Positions 11,680-28,900 are shown, counted from the stretch's first letter. The stretch is DNA of 64,000 bases from Scenedesmus sp. ARA3 (GCA_004335835.1 RWJK01001702.1:62001-126000); one strand, 5' to 3'. Translations and numbers: made by a program. The notes: generated from the sequence alone by a model not told the origin.

Positions 11680-14471
11680 TCAGTACATCCGCTGCTCAAC
11701 CGCAAACGCGCCCTGCTCAGCTGGGAACAGCGCTGCAGCAGCAGCAGCATCTTTCACCAGCATCTCGCTGCTAACCATGCAGCCGCTGTGCTCAGCGCTG
11801 CTGCTGCTGCCTGCCACATACAGCAGCATGTCTGGGCTGGATGCCTCACTGCATGCTTCTGTGCTGAAGGGTGATGAGCAGCGCAGCTGGCGCCCTCTAA
11901 GGCCAACTGCAGCCGCCGGCTGCTGCCACATCTCAGTGTCTTGCTGCTGCTGCTGCTGCTGCTGCTGCTGGGCAGTCACGGCTTGAAACTGCTGTGCAGA
12001 AGCAATCATGTACTTCTGCCGGAGAGGCATGTCATCGTCATCAGCATGCTGCGCAGCTGCTGCCGCTGCTGAGGTGTCAGCAGCATTCACAGTGCGGCTG
12101 TACCTGCTGCCGCTGCTGCTGCTGTGGCGGTCGGCAGCACTGCCGCTGGCATGCAGCGCAGCTGTGGGGCGTGGCAGCAGCGGCAGGGGAGCTTCGCTGG
12201 AGTCGTGGCAGGGGCCGTCGATGTTGGTGCTGCTGCCGCGCGCGTAGGCCTGCTGGTCGAGCAGCACGGCGTAGCTGGAGCCTCCAGAGATGTAGCTGGA
12301 CACAGCCTGCAAGCACAACCGACAGGGGGATGCGTCAAATGAGGTAACTACTGGCGGCCTTGCAGCGCGTGCTATGTGGTGCTACCTGGCTAATTGATGC
12401 GCTGTATCTTGGGGCTGACTTCGAGAACCAGCTGGGTACAGCAGCAAGCAGCCTGCAAGCCGAGCAGCGCTTCAATCCTCACATCAGCGCATACAACCTG
12501 AGAGTTGACAACACCCCACATTGAGCCTGCCTGCTGAATGTTACCGTTGTAAACAGTCACATGTCCGCACCTCACAGCTGGCACTCTGCCACAGCCACAA
12601 GCCTCCGCAGCAGCCGTTGATGTCAGCATGCTTCAAGCTGGCGGTGCCCTCATCACACACATCCACACCCGGGCCCTGGCAGCCACTGACACTGCTGTGG
12701 CTCAGATGCAGCCCAGCCTGCTGCAGCACCACAATGCCGTCCTGGCCACAATCAGTGATGCTGCAGCCCTCGAGGAAGGCCTGGCTGCTGCCACACACCA
12801 CCAGGCCATGGCTGCCACCTGTGATGCTGCAGCTCCAGAGCGTGGTGCTGCTGGTGGCGTATTGCTTGATGCCACAGCGGCGGGCCTGGGGTGATGATGG
12901 GGCAAGAGCAGGCAGGCAGCGGAGACAGGACTGTTGTTTTGGAGTGCGCGCATTGCATGGCACTGCCAGTAGCTGTGAAATCATGCTGCTGTCGGCACAC
13001 ATGGCAGCTTCAACGTCCATTTGACGCAGTGCTTTAAACATGATATGACACACATTTGCCGCTGCCGCTAAGGGATTCCTTACACAGCCATATTGTGCCA
13101 TCATTCTCACCTGAATGGTGCACTGCTGCAGCAGGGGTTGTGCACAGCCGCCGATAGACAGGCAGTCGTCGCCGCTGCATGTGATGTGCAGCTTCTGCAG
13201 GATGGGCTTGATGCAGCAGCTGCTGCTGCTGATGGAGATAGACTCGCAGAAGCCGACCATGTCGATGGCCAGGTTGCGCAGGATGCAGCAGCTGCAGCAG
13301 CAATGCCAGCACGAGCAGCAGTGTGTGTGAGTGTCAGAAAGCAGGGCATGCCGTTTGCACAGGGGGTACACACAATGTAGCCAAATGGATTGTATCAAGG
13401 CCTTGTTTGTGCCACAGCTTTGGGCGCTACTGACATGCCTTGCCTCGCCAGGCTGTCAAAAGTTTGGCTTTATGTACTGAAGCTCACAGTGTGATTTGCT
13501 TAAAGCGTGATTGGAACAGCTCACCGTGTGATGTTGAATGCGGGGTGGTTGGCCCTGTGGTCCAGCATCACCTCCTGAGGGGACCCCCCCAGGCCCTCCA
13601 GCAGCACACGCTTGTGTAGTGCCAGGCACGCCTGGCAGCAGCAGCAGCAGCACGCAGCACGCAGCACGCAGCAACAGGCCAGTGCAAGCGCAGATGGTCA
13701 GGCGTCCTGAAGCAGCACGAGTTGATGGCAGCATGGTGAATTGCTTTGCAATTTACAATGCGCAGAACGAGTCAGGCATCAGTGAGCAAGCTGCAGGTGC
13801 TAGGTAGGTGTGTATGCCACACCTGGGAGGTGACGTGTGTGCCTGGCAGCAGCTGAATTATGTCGCCATCAGCTGCTGCTGCCAGGGCGTCTGCTATACT
13901 GGCGTAGGTGCCTGGGGTTTGCTGTTGCTGCTGCTGCTGCTGGCCCATCCAGGCGGTTGCAGGGTCTGCCGGCTGCACCTGCAATGCACGCAGCATATTC
14001 AGCAGAGCAGCAGCATTGCTGGGTGAGACCATTACTACAGTGTAAGAAGTCAAGTCAAATCAACTTGTAGAAACTGTTAAAGCAGTACATGTTGCACTGC
14101 TGGCAGAGCAACCTGCCTCTGCAGCTGTCGACCGTGGCACAGTTTGATCCTACCTAGGCATGCACAACTGGCGCTCAAGCAACAGCACTTTCCAAGCAAT
14201 GCACGTCTCAATTGGACAAGATGATGCCTAGTGGACTTGTCGTGAAAAAACAGCACGGACAACGGACAGTGCTGTGTGTGTTCACCTGCAGCACGCGGCC
14301 GTCAAAGCCGATAACTTTGCCAGTGGCAGCGCTGTGCATGCAGATCTCATCGACCAATGCCTGATGGTCCGCACCCCTGCAGCAGAACGCAGCACGCAGC
14401 CAGCACACTGGTTAAGGCTGCAGAAAACACGGCTGGATGCACCAGCAGCACTGTGCATAGTTAAGAAGGCA

Positions 14472-14565
<94 letters not shown>

Positions 14566-15066
14566 ACTGGCACACAGTGCGGCAGCGGCAAGTGCCTGGC
14601 ATCCTGCACATTGCAACTTTGACAAAAGAGTGCGTGTAACATTCTTTATTACTCAAATGACTTGTGACACAGCCTAGCACACAGCTTGCAGTCCCAAGGT
14701 CCCAACCTACCTGTCAGCAGGTGCCACCTGCCTGCAGGCTGCCAAGGCCTGAAGGTAGGCCCTCTTCTCATACAGCTTCTTGGCCCTGCATCGCACATAA
14801 AGCCAACACAATTAACCTAAAACACAAGAATGACCAGCTATGCACGCAGCGAAGTCCACAGCGCGTGTGACTCACTGCTTCAGTGCCATCTCTGACTGCT
14901 TTACAGCCTGACAGGACCTGCTCTCCTGCACAGTGCTTATGGTATATTCTTGACTGTCGAAAGAGCATGAATTGGACGTCCTCTGTATTGTTTGCGGCTC
15001 ATCCGGTGCCGCAGTTCGTTTTGATTGAAGCCAACGAGGTAGCATCTGTGTAATTTGCCGCGCCAT
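11680..15066 (-). CDS. Right-handed parallel beta-helix repeat protein with helical N-terminus and polyQ/Ser/Ala tail
   Basis: Nine exons close in phase to 584 aa: 14876-15066, 14711-14785, 14286-14376, 13823-13978, 13525-13610, 13111-13291, 12571-12885, 12498-12530 and 11680-12306. The 33-bp eighth exon and the acceptor at 13978 are the weakest choices. Residues 60-90 form a helix-turn-helix like a TPR (QAKKLYEKRAYLQALAACRQ). From about residue 137, TYASIADALAAAADGDIIQ and LPGTH match the cap that opens pectin-lyase-like folds. About eight 22-24-residue beta-helix coils follow, with Cys, Gly and Asn at the turns (GGSHGLVVCGSS, CGQDGIVVLQQ, CQGPGVDVCDEG). The last 200 residues are low complexity with a Gln run. 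This fold is found in carbohydrate-active enzymes and in F-box/SHCBP1-type scaffolds; no F-box and no catalytic triad is apparent, so a binding scaffold is the likelier role. Confidence 0.83.
14474..14563. repeat. (CTG)30 / (CAG)30 triplet tract in an intron
   Basis: Thirty uninterrupted CTG units on the plus strand (CAG on the sense strand of the beta-helix gene) lie in the intron between exon 2 (ending 14711) and exon 3 (starting 14376). The minus-strand reading frame through it would give polyglutamine, but the flanking splice sites join the exons cleanly without it. Confidence 0.93.
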
Positions 15067-15700
15067 ATTGTTGTGTCGAACTAGCCCCTGCTTATATCAA
15101 GTTCCGTCCGCGTAACAAGTTGCTGCTATCCGCCTGCCTTTACACACCCAGTTTGTCTACGTGTGTTTGTATACTGCAGCCAGGTGAAGCTGCCACACCC
15201 GATCGTGCCAGCTCACAGGACAGCATGACATTGATAAATAATGATTGTGGTTTGTGCTGTTAACTTCCATTACTCCATGATGCATAGACATAGTGGCGTG
15301 TGGTCCGGGCCGGAACCGGTCAGACGGGTCACCGCAGGTACCAGTTGACGCTCTTGCAAGGTAACTGTTGAATGCCAGATAACAAGCCACGAGTAATCAA
15401 AGATTCAAGAACCAAGGCTTTAAGCATCGTGTAGTTCCATGCAGTTGACCGGCGTGCACCTGCCTAGGTGTGCACCTTCGGCTGCTTGACTGCATGCAAA
15501 ATCCAGCTGTTGCAGCTCCTGTGCTAGTGTTATCCATGCATCCATTCGTTACTGTGCCACATGTCAAAAAGTGCGCCCAACACAGGTATAATGCAGCTGC
15601 CACTGGCAAAACTTCTGCCATACCTCCTGCTGAGGCCTCATAGCAGCTGCGACTGCAGGGTTCCTGCAAGAACAACACTGTCCAAGCACACACACATGCT
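15067..15700. other. Intergenic region upstream of the beta-helix gene
   Basis: These 634 bases separate the beta-helix start from the flavin oxidoreductase stop, both on the minus strand. They should contain the promoter of the former and the 3' untranslated region of the latter. A minus-strand open frame (15397-15693) follows a possible acceptor and could be an alternative last exon of the oxidoreductase. A TGTAA on the minus strand occurs at 15140-15144. Confidence 0.45.
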
Positions 15701-19308
<3,608 letters not shown>

Positions 19309-19753
19309 AATTTATTGACCGATTTTACTTGAGTTACACGGATTTGAGCACTGATGCAACCTGAACTGGCCGCGCTTCTCACATCTTGATGATCTACTTG
19401 AACCCAAACCACCAGTATCACTGCCATGTGGCTGCACGTGGACCCTTCAAGCACGCTGTGCAAGGCTGCTCTCGGTCTAGTATACTCAGCATAATTACCC
19501 AGAAAGCAACAGTGCAGCACCAAGCCCGTCTTGCCAAGCAGTGCGGCACGTATGGTTCATCTGCAAGAAGAGCTGCTTCTGTCGCCACCACCAAGTTGAG
19601 CTGAAACCCTACTAGACCCTACTAGACCTTGGTCCCCCCCCCNCCCGGGTGACTAGACTGAGTTCTACCTGACTGCCAACTGCCACAAGCACTGCAGATC
19701 TACCACATCATAGCACCCAACACCAACTGAAACCATCAATGTAATGCGGCAGC
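19309..19753. other. Intergenic region with an ambiguous base
   Basis: These 445 bases lie between the dynein stop and the flavin oxidoreductase start. They contain a short direct repeat CCCTACTAGA twice (about 19613-19632), then a C run with an N at 19643, which marks poor sequence or a joined assembly gap. A minus-strand TGTAA at 19334-19338 lies 416 bases past the dynein stop and is a possible polyadenylation signal. No gene is visible. Confidence 0.6.
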
Positions 19754-22700
19754 TCAGCTGCTCAGCTGTGTCAGCAGCGCCACACCCCGCATGGTCCAAT
19801 GCTGCGCCGCCTGCCGGCTCGGCAGCCGCACAAACATAACAAAGTTTGTGCTGTGCCCTGTCGTCGCCAGCACCCCCCGCCTGTCCGCTGTGCGGTACAT
19901 CGGGCAGTTGTAGTGCTGGTACGTGGCGTACTGCTCCACGTGCTTGGGCCTGAACCACATGACTGGCGCCGGCACAAACAGCACCTTAGGGTCTGACTCG
20001 CACAGCTGCCGCGCTGCTGCATCCCAGCCTGCACCCTCCAGGTACAGGCCGTCAATGTAAAGGCCCTCTGTTGGCGGCGAGTGGCTGTACATGGTGGGGT
20101 CGCTGCCCAGCATCTCAAAGTCGTAGCCCACCATGTCAATGGGGATGGAGTGCTTGCGCACGTAGTTCTGCGGGAGGAAGCGGCAGCAGCAGCAGCAGCA
20201 CAGTCAGAGGCGGAGGATGCCTGCAAGGGGCAACCCCCCAGCTGCCTTGCAACCTGCCATGCACAATCCTGTGCGGCAAGCGACCGCGAGCATGCCATAT
20301 GCACTGCATACATGCCAACTTGCCCCATGACTATGCGCTGGTACACAGCACCAGCGCAGCCCACCTGCAAGCCTGCCGTGAGGAAGCTCTGCACGAAGAA
20401 GAAGCCAGGCAACCAGAACACCGCCGGCGGCTGCCCTGCTGCCGCCCAACCCGCCAGCATGTCCAGCCGCCTGTACAGGTCAGCCAGGTAGCTGCCCAGC
20501 GGCCGCAGCGAGGGGTAGCTCACAGCCTTCCACAGCTCAGGCACCTGAGGCACAGCATGCAGCACACTTGTTGAAACATAGCTCTTGCAATAACAAGTCA
20601 ACGCCTAGTAGCATGGTTGGATCGCTGCACAGCATTGCAAAGGGCAATACATGCAGCAGGTAAAAGTGCTTTCACACTGTAGTGTTGGGCAACACCCGAC
20701 GCCTGCGCAGCAGCCTGTGTTTCACCACAGGCCGTGTGCCCCTGCACTCGCAGCGCGCGCAAGGAACCACCACCTCGACACACCAACCCCCAACTCAACA
20801 GCACTTCAGTACCACAAGCAACACACGCCGCCACCCACCTGATTGAGGCTGATGCTCTTGTACGCCGCCTCCAGCTCGCTGCTCATCACCAGCAGGCCCT
20901 TCAGCGCAGCAGCAATGTTGCGCAGGCTCTCCCGGATCACGCCGCACAGCTTGTTGTAGCGCGCCATCTCCTGCACCAGCACCGTGTTGAGGCTCTGCCC
21001 GTAGCTCACAGGGAACTTCACACCCACAGCCTCTAGGTTGAATGGCGCAGGCAGCTTCTCAAGGCACTCCTGGACGAGCCCAGCCACGCGCGCCTCGACA
21101 GCAGCAGCCTCTGCAGCAGCGCCGCCTGACGCGCCGCCGCCGCCAGACATTGCCAGCAAGCTGCTAAGCATGAGCTGCGTGTCATTGATGTCTTTGGTGA
21201 TGGCGGCATTGGCGTGCAGGCCGAACGCCTCTGGCGCCTGCTGGATGGGCAGTGCATCGATGTGTGCCAGGTAGCTTTCGCGGGGGCCATCCTCAGGAGA
21301 ATGGTAGATGCCCGAAGCAGAGAAGCTGTAGCGGCTGCCCAGGTCAGCGAGGTCCTGGCAGTAGCAGGTTGACAGGATGGTCGACAGCAGCAGGCGGTCC
21401 TTGTCATCTGTTACGCGCCCGCCGTAGTTGCATTCACCTGCTGTGTACCGCAGCGCATCAAACGGCACTATGCTGCTGCTGCTGCTTGCGGCAACCGGCG
21501 CCGGCGCTGCTGCCGTGCTGCTGAGGCGGCGGTCGCCTGCTGCTGCTGTCAGCGCTGCTTGCGGTGCTGCTTCATCAAGGAACACCTTGAGCTGCATGGC
21601 GCTGATGCGAAGGTCTCCATCATCGAAGCCTGCAAGTCAATGAAGCAGCAGGGGCAGGGAACATAGTAAGCAACAGAGCAGCGACCTTCAGCAGCAACGT
21701 GCAGATTGCAGTGCTGACAGTGGCAGACGCTTAGTCGCCAACCTTGTACAGTCAATCATCTCCTGCAGCCATATCAAAACACAGCACACCAATTGCCGAT
21801 GCAAGGCTCACCGTATGGTATGTTCCAGCCCAGCGGCCCATACTTGCGCCGCTCCTGCACCAGCGCGTGGAAGAACACCAGCCCAAACAGCAGCCGCTTG
21901 AAGGGCTGCGGCTGCTGGCAGCCCTCAAAGAAGGCGACGCTGGACAGCGGCTCAATGCCCAGGCTGCGCCGCATGTTGGCGCGCAGGCCTGCGGGCGGCT
22001 CGTTGGTGATCTTCACGCCACCCTGCAGGATGTCCACGGGGAACTTGGGGCTGGGGAAGGACGTCATCCACAGCCTGCAGGGGGCAGCATACAGGCACAC
22101 AGTTGAAAATTCCGTTATAATGTGGTATAGACAAATTTGAATCAGTAGAACACATGCGTCTTGCTGTTTGATTGCTGGACCCTGCCGGCTGTTGGCTCCT
22201 GAACATACAGCACAGTGTGCAGTGTAAAGCGCGCCATGCACCTGAAGTCAGGGTGGATTGTTCCCGGGTTCATCTCCTCGCAGATCCTGTTGAGTGCAGG
22301 CATCCAGCTGGGCGCCAGGTGGCAGTTCTGCAGCACCACCCAGGAGCCCACCGCCTGCGCCTCGGCGATGAGTGCAGCGGCCTTCTTGCCCTGGCCCTGG
22401 CCCAGGGAGATGGCAGACACCCGGTTGGACATGCCCTTCTCCGCTGCAGGCAGCAAGGGGCGACGGCAGTGTGCACAATGGCAGCAGCAGCGGCAGCACG
22501 GGCAAATGACGGGCCTGAGAATGGTTGAGATGTACATGTGCAAGACCTATGACACCATATATCCGCACAGCACTCCCCTGATAACAGATCATGCACTGGT
22601 ACAAGCAGCTGCTGGCAAGCCTCAAAGGCTCTGCTGCCTACAGCCAGCGCAAGTCCAAGAAGCACTGCGCACCTGCAAACTGCAGCAGAGCTGCTGTAGG

Positions 22701-25700
22701 ATCGCTGCCGGGTGACAGCACAAAGATGAGAGGCGTGGTGGCGCTGCTGTCTGCGTAGCAGGCTGCGAGGTCTGCAGCAGATGACTCCACAAACTGGGCA
22801 CCCAGTGTGGCACTCACAAAGTCTGACACTGCTGGCACCACCTTGTCAGGCCGCAGACACCTGCAAAGTGTGTAGCATAAGCGCGTGAGCTTCTGCCATT
22901 TACAGCTCACATCTCAGCATCACAAACACAGTGATACATGCGTACACAACATGCATACCACACATCAGTCACTTGCAAACCACTGCAGCAACCATTCAGC
23001 TACAGCTGCCCCTCACCTGACCACCAGCAGCTTCCTGAAGTCCCCAAGCGTGTTGTATATGCCAGGCAGCCTGTCCCTGTGTGGCTCAGCAGCATCATAC
23101 ACCGCCTGCCATGCTGGCGGGTCTGCCACCACAGCCTCCGCAAGCCCAGCAAACGCCGGCAGCGCAGACAGCCGCAGCAGCTGCTGCCACGAGCTGTCTG
23201 GCAGCCACGCTGCGGCGGGGTTTGGCCGAGGCTTGAACGAGCCTGAAGGCAAGAACGCACGCAGCACACGCAACAACAGCTGTTAGGCCAGGTCTGCACA
23301 TTACTGGGCCAGCAGCAGCACCACAAGAAGCATAAGCCGAGGTGCCACATGCAGCACATGGGGGCAGAAAGTAGTGTACATGTACTGCAGCTGTGCTGCA
23401 TGCTCACCCAGGCCTCCTGTGAGCAGGAACAGCCACTCCTCCCCATCCAGCTGCCTGCGTGAGCCCAGGATGCGCCCAGCCAGCAGGAAGGCAAACAGCA
23501 GCTTGTCCTTCTCAAACAGCGACCTGCAGGAAACAACACAGATGGGCGCGGCCATGACTCAGTGATTACTCAGTGATTACTTGCTTGGTGCATCAGAAGC
23601 CGGCACGCATGCTATGCCCCAAAACATGCCAACCACTGGGCAGGCAGTATGTTTGGGTGTGCCATGCCCCAACCTACACCCGGGCCTGTGCAGCCAGTTC
23701 TGTTTCTTCTGCTCACCTGCAGACGTTTCTGTACATGCTGGCCGTGAAGTGGCTGTGTATTGCCTCCAGCCGCTCCGGCACAGCGCCTGCCTTGGCCGCC
23801 TGGGCCAGGCTGTTGAGCACCAGCTTGGTGAACCAGGGCAGGCTGTACTGGTACATGGGGTCGATGGCTGCCAGGTCTGCATGCCAGGCAACAGGCATGC
23901 GGCACACACAGCTTGTCACAGGATGCTGACTGTGTGAAGGCTTGACATCTTCGCGCTGATGAAAGACAGCGCACAGGCTCTACTGCACAGGAGGCCTGCC
24001 AAGCTGTTGCTGATTCAGGTTGCGTCAAGGCGCCAACGAGCTTCGGCGACTGCGTTGCACCCCATGGTATACCACGCACCTGATATACAGAAAAACAGTG
24101 TTGACAAATACTCCCCGCAAGGTGCATACGCCACGCGCGCCTCATCAATCGCTGCCTCCGTGACCTCCCCTTGCCTCTGCTTCGCAGCAATGTCATTCCC
24201 CAGGCGCTTTGCCTCGGTGATGACGGCGATTGCAGACTCATCCTCCAGGATGTTGCCTGTGCTGGTTGATAGCACCTCCAGGATCTTGTCCTCTATCTCC
24301 TTCAGCTGCCGCTTGTTCTCTGCAGCAACAAAAGTACCACATCAGGCACATCAGACATCTTTTGTCAGCAACTGTACGTGCAGCGGCAGCCATGCACTGT
24401 ATGCACACAGTCCCAGTGGTGATGGCCACCAGGCAGCTGCTGAGCTCCATTGGTCTGACATACCCAACCCCATGCTGGGAAATTCATGCCTGCAAGCTGA
24501 CAAGCATGAGGTAAGTACACACAGTGCCCACCTGCCCCTGCCAGCACCAGTGCTGCCTTCTGCTCCTCCAGGTCTGGCCGCTCCGCAGCCACCACCACGC
24601 CCAGCAGCTGGTCGGCCAGGCCCGCGGGCGTGATCATGAAGTTGAGCAGGTTGACCTTGACAGACACCTCGGGCAGGTAGTGAGGGTTGCGCAGCCGGGT
24701 GGTGATATACAGCCTGCAGGGGCGGGGCGCACAGCACGTGAGGCCGGTTGATGCAGATCTAGACAGTATGAACAGCAGCCGGGGAACGGCTGGCTACACT
24801 GCATAGCAGCAAGCCCGATGCGTGCACGGAAGCTTCTTGTCATGGCTGGGGTTGCTGATGTCAGCATACACCCACTGAGCACATTTTCAAATGGCTTACT
24901 CGTTGAAAGGAAAGCACATGGCGCACCCCAGCCATGTCCCGACCCTAGCCTGCACCACCCTCACCTGAAGTCTGGCGAGTACTCCACGACAGTGTCGCCC
25001 AGCTTGATGCAGGAGACGCCGCCGCTCTTGAAGACCTGCTTCAGCAGCAGCGGCTCCAGCGCAGGGTCCAGCTCAGCGCCCACGCCCTCCAGCAGCACAG
25101 GGCTGCCAAACTGCACCGCGTTCTCCAGCACACGCATGAACTCGCCACCCTCACTGGGCTTGATGACCTGCACACACAACAGGACAATACACAATGCGCG
25201 TGGTTAGCAGCATCGCCACTGCCGTAGCCAGGCACAGTTCAACACCGTGCCTGGTCCTCTGCTACTGGCAACCATAAGCTTGCAACATCTTCACCACAGT
25301 CGCCAGGGGCGTAAGCTTGTCTGGCAATGCACCTGCAGGTAGCCAGCACATCTCAGATTCAATGCATTCCTGCTGCTTACATTTAGCCTGCATGCGTACC
25401 TGCAACCTGTTGTCCTTCTCCAGGCACTTGATCCACTTGTTGGCTTGCCCCTGGGGGTCGATCAACAGCGGCCAGCGCCGCCCTGCCTTCATGATGATGG
25501 CGTTGTCAATGGAGAAGGCATCGTTGGGCAGCCCAGCCAGCAGCCAGCTGCGGATGGTGACCGGCTCACCCAGCACTGAAGAGAGCGAGTACTTGGCAGT
25601 GTGCGGCAGGTTCTGCAGTGCGCATAAGGACAGAGAGGAAGCAGCCCTGAGTACATTCTTGTTGGCGCAGGAGACCAATGCCGTAAGCACTGCGTACAAT

Positions 25701-25960
25701 GCAAACATACACTGCAAACATTTTCATTGTTGCTGCATGGCAGCACGTCAGTTGCTGGACCTGTATCGTAAGGGCTGCCTCGCTGCATCGCAGCAGCACC
25801 ATCAAGACGATTATGCCACTCACCGCCTTGCTGCAGAGCTGCAGGAAGCTGTCCACCAGCTGCTGCCTGAATGAGCTCGTAAAGGCACCCAGGTACGCCA
25901 CCGCGCCAGCAGCAATGAGCATATCACCCGTCAGGTTGACCTGCAGTCAGGCGGATCAAG
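19754..25960 (-). other. Dynein AAA5, AAA6 and C-terminal domain
   Basis: AAA5 begins near [20 protein letters not shown] (about 25430-25480) and continues through [11 protein letters not shown] (about 24690). AAA6 includes [17 protein letters not shown] (about 22680-22730), [13 protein letters not shown] (about 22300-22350) and [14 protein letters not shown]. The C-terminal domain has [30 protein letters not shown], and [11 protein letters not shown] to the stop. A 33-residue Ala/Ser/Pro insertion at 21472-21570 interrupts the segment before VPFDALRY. Confidence 0.9.
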
Positions 25961-28900
25961 CAGGGCAAGTGTCAAATAAGTAGCAAACACTACGCATACA
26001 CAGAGGCCAGGCCCCACAAACATGAAACTGCAAGCATAGCCGAAGCCTGAATCCTGCTGCTTGATCCAACACCACACAAACAAATGCGACCCAGCCGTGA
26101 GCTGCAGCACGCTGCTGCGCCTACCTGCGCCTTTGCAAGCTCCAGCGCCGTCTGCTCCCAGCGCGCCTTCTCCCCACCCAAGCCCCCAATCAGCTTGCCA
26201 GCTCGCTCCAGCTTGATGCTGCACAGCTCGATGTCGCTCTCCAGCTGCTCCTTCTTGCGCTGCTGGCCCTTGAGCTCTGCCTCCATGCTTGCCAGCTTGT
26301 CCAGCAGCGACTGCAGCTCAGCCTGCTTGGCTGTGAGGCCCACCATCACCTCCTGGTAGGAGGCCTCAGCCTCTGCCAGCTTGGCCTTCTTGGGAGCAAC
26401 AACCTTGGCAACCTGCAATTTCAGTGGAAAAAGTGCCGTCAGCAGTGGTCACAACTTGAGCAAAGCAGCAATCTTGTTTTTAGGAAAGTGCTTGCAGCAG
26501 TACATGCCACCCAGCTGCCAGTCTGCAGAGCACCAAACCCATGTGCTGCAGCTGCAGCTGAGAAAGCATACTCTTTCAATGAGCAGCACAGCAGAGGCTG
26601 GCTGTTTGCGGCCTCTTACCTTGTCATAACTGCTCATGGCGTGGACCCACTTGCACAGCCCCTCAGCAGCAGGGCTGGCCCTCTTGGCATTCTCAGGCGT
26701 GAAGCCCTCGTCAGTCAAGTACGTGGAGCGAATGGCTGCCATGATCCTGCAGCAGCACACAAATCACCGGCACGTGAGCAGAACAGGCTTGCAATCAAGC
26801 AGCTGCATCAAACCATGCCAGCTTGTGCAGATCTCCGTGCTGTACACAGCGCAATGGCCGAGGCTGGTAAAGACAGCAGCGACACCAGGCAGCCAAATCG
26901 ACTCGTTTCATGCAACACCCAACGGCACTCACTTTGGCGGTATGTTGTCCTTGTCGTAGCTCTTCAGCTTGCTGATCAGGTCTTTGTCAGCCAGCAGCCC
27001 CAGGCTGGGCTTCCAGTAGTCAGTGACAGCCTTGCCGCTCTCATCCTTGCCCTGCAGCAGGACAGGTATGTCACAGTGTCAGCTCGCTCACCACACCACT
27101 ATGAGCATGCCATGTTACGGACACGCAGAACTTATGCATGCTAAAGCGCACATGCACAAGAAACCATGGCTGAGCTCGCAGCTTCTGCAAGTACTTGCGT
27201 TCTAGAGTGTCTGTGTGTCAGCCGCACCTTCACAGGCTTGACATCCAGCACCACACACACTGCCTCCAGCACCAGCTTGATGGCGGAGGGTGGGTTCTGC
27301 AGCTTCTTGATGTAGGCAATGTCTGCCTCTTTGATGGTGTCAAGCGCAGCCAGCGCATCGTTCAAGATGGGGATGGCCTGCAGCAGCAACATTGGCAGTC
27401 AAGGATAGACCAGACACATGCGATGTACATGACCTGCATCAACAGAGAGGATGCTGCTTGCCTTGTACCATGCCATGGTCTCCAATGTGCAGCTGTGCAT
27501 GCACATCACCTACACACCATGTCATCCCTCACCTCAGCCAGGTCTGCCTCGCACTCATCTTTGATGGCCTTTGCTGCAGCAGCCTTCTCCTGGGCACGCG
27601 CCTCCTCCTCACGCACGATGGCAGCCTTGGGCTCAACCACAACCTGCGGTTGTGCCATTCATGTCAGGTCAGATCCATCGTGAAACCTGGCTGAGCAATG
27701 CTAGCAGCCACTTATGCACTTCTACTGGTAGTGCAACATTAAGAGAGGATAGTTACATGGAGGTCCTGGCACCATCTTTGGCACCAACATTGAGCGGGCA
27801 ACACAGTTGTTGAGCTGGACATAAACAACAATTGCAGATGCAGCTGGTCAGCCCAGCAGGGCTGACAAGCGCAGGGCAAAACTTGCGTGGGCAACCTCGG
27901 CAGCCAAAACAGATCTGCGCTCACCTTCTTGTCATGTGCAATACGTGCCATCAGCTGCTCCACCTCTGCTACTGTTGCCACTAGCTGAGGTTGCATGGCC
28001 ACAAGCTCCTGCTGCATGCCCGCCACCTGTGCGGCACTGCTTGCCAGCTTCTCAAGGCCGACATTGTACCGCTTCCTGGCTGCCGCATTTGCTGCCTTTT
28101 TGGATTCCAGCAGCGCTCTGAATGCTGACAGCAGCTCCAGGTATGATGTGGGGGTGACATAGTTGTGCCTGCCTAGCTCAGCCACATAGCGCTCGCTGGC
28201 AGATTGCACCTGCAACGAGCAGCAAACAACTGGTGAAGCGTGACAACATGCAGGCAACAACCACTGTCTCTTCTGAACTGTGCGTGGTGAGAAGACAAAT
28301 CTTCACCATAGGGGGAGCTCAGATGGAACACCCATTTGTGAGCACTCATATGCTGCGACTGCCCACCTGGACATGCATGGCTTGGCACAGCCCAACCAAG
28401 CTCTTGCGTGTTGGAGTATCCAGGTCCATTTCCTTCAATTGCTTCATGGCAACAGCTTCCAAGGCATCCGTAGGCCATTCACTAAACCAGTCACATGTAC
28501 AGCAGTTGACCAGGGATGGATTGGCACGCAAGCGTTCCCTGTAGTGGCACCAGTGGCAGCAGAGGCGGCGGAGTTCTTTGCATTACGTCCTATTCTGTAC
28601 AGCGCACTACATATGTGCATCCTTGGCCTATACAGGAATCATCACACATTCTCCTTGCACACATACATATGCTGGCAGTCAACCAGGCAGGCAAGCACTG
28701 GGCATGAGTATACTGTTGCTTCAACTGAAGTACTGACTTACCTGAATGCATCACCAATTGGGCTCATGCACAGTACCACATGGAGGTGCCGCTTGCATTG
28801 TGCCACAAAGTATCCCCACATCTGCACAGGACTCTCCAACCCTTGTCTGGCTGCAGCTGGTTGGACAGCTTCCAAGATCTGCAAAGCAACAGCACCACAC

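Noticed and set aside
14282..14680. Minus-strand frame with about 29 Gln as a polyglutamine protein
   Set aside because: The CAG tract lies between clean donor (14711) and acceptor (14377) sites and the flanking exons join in phase without it.
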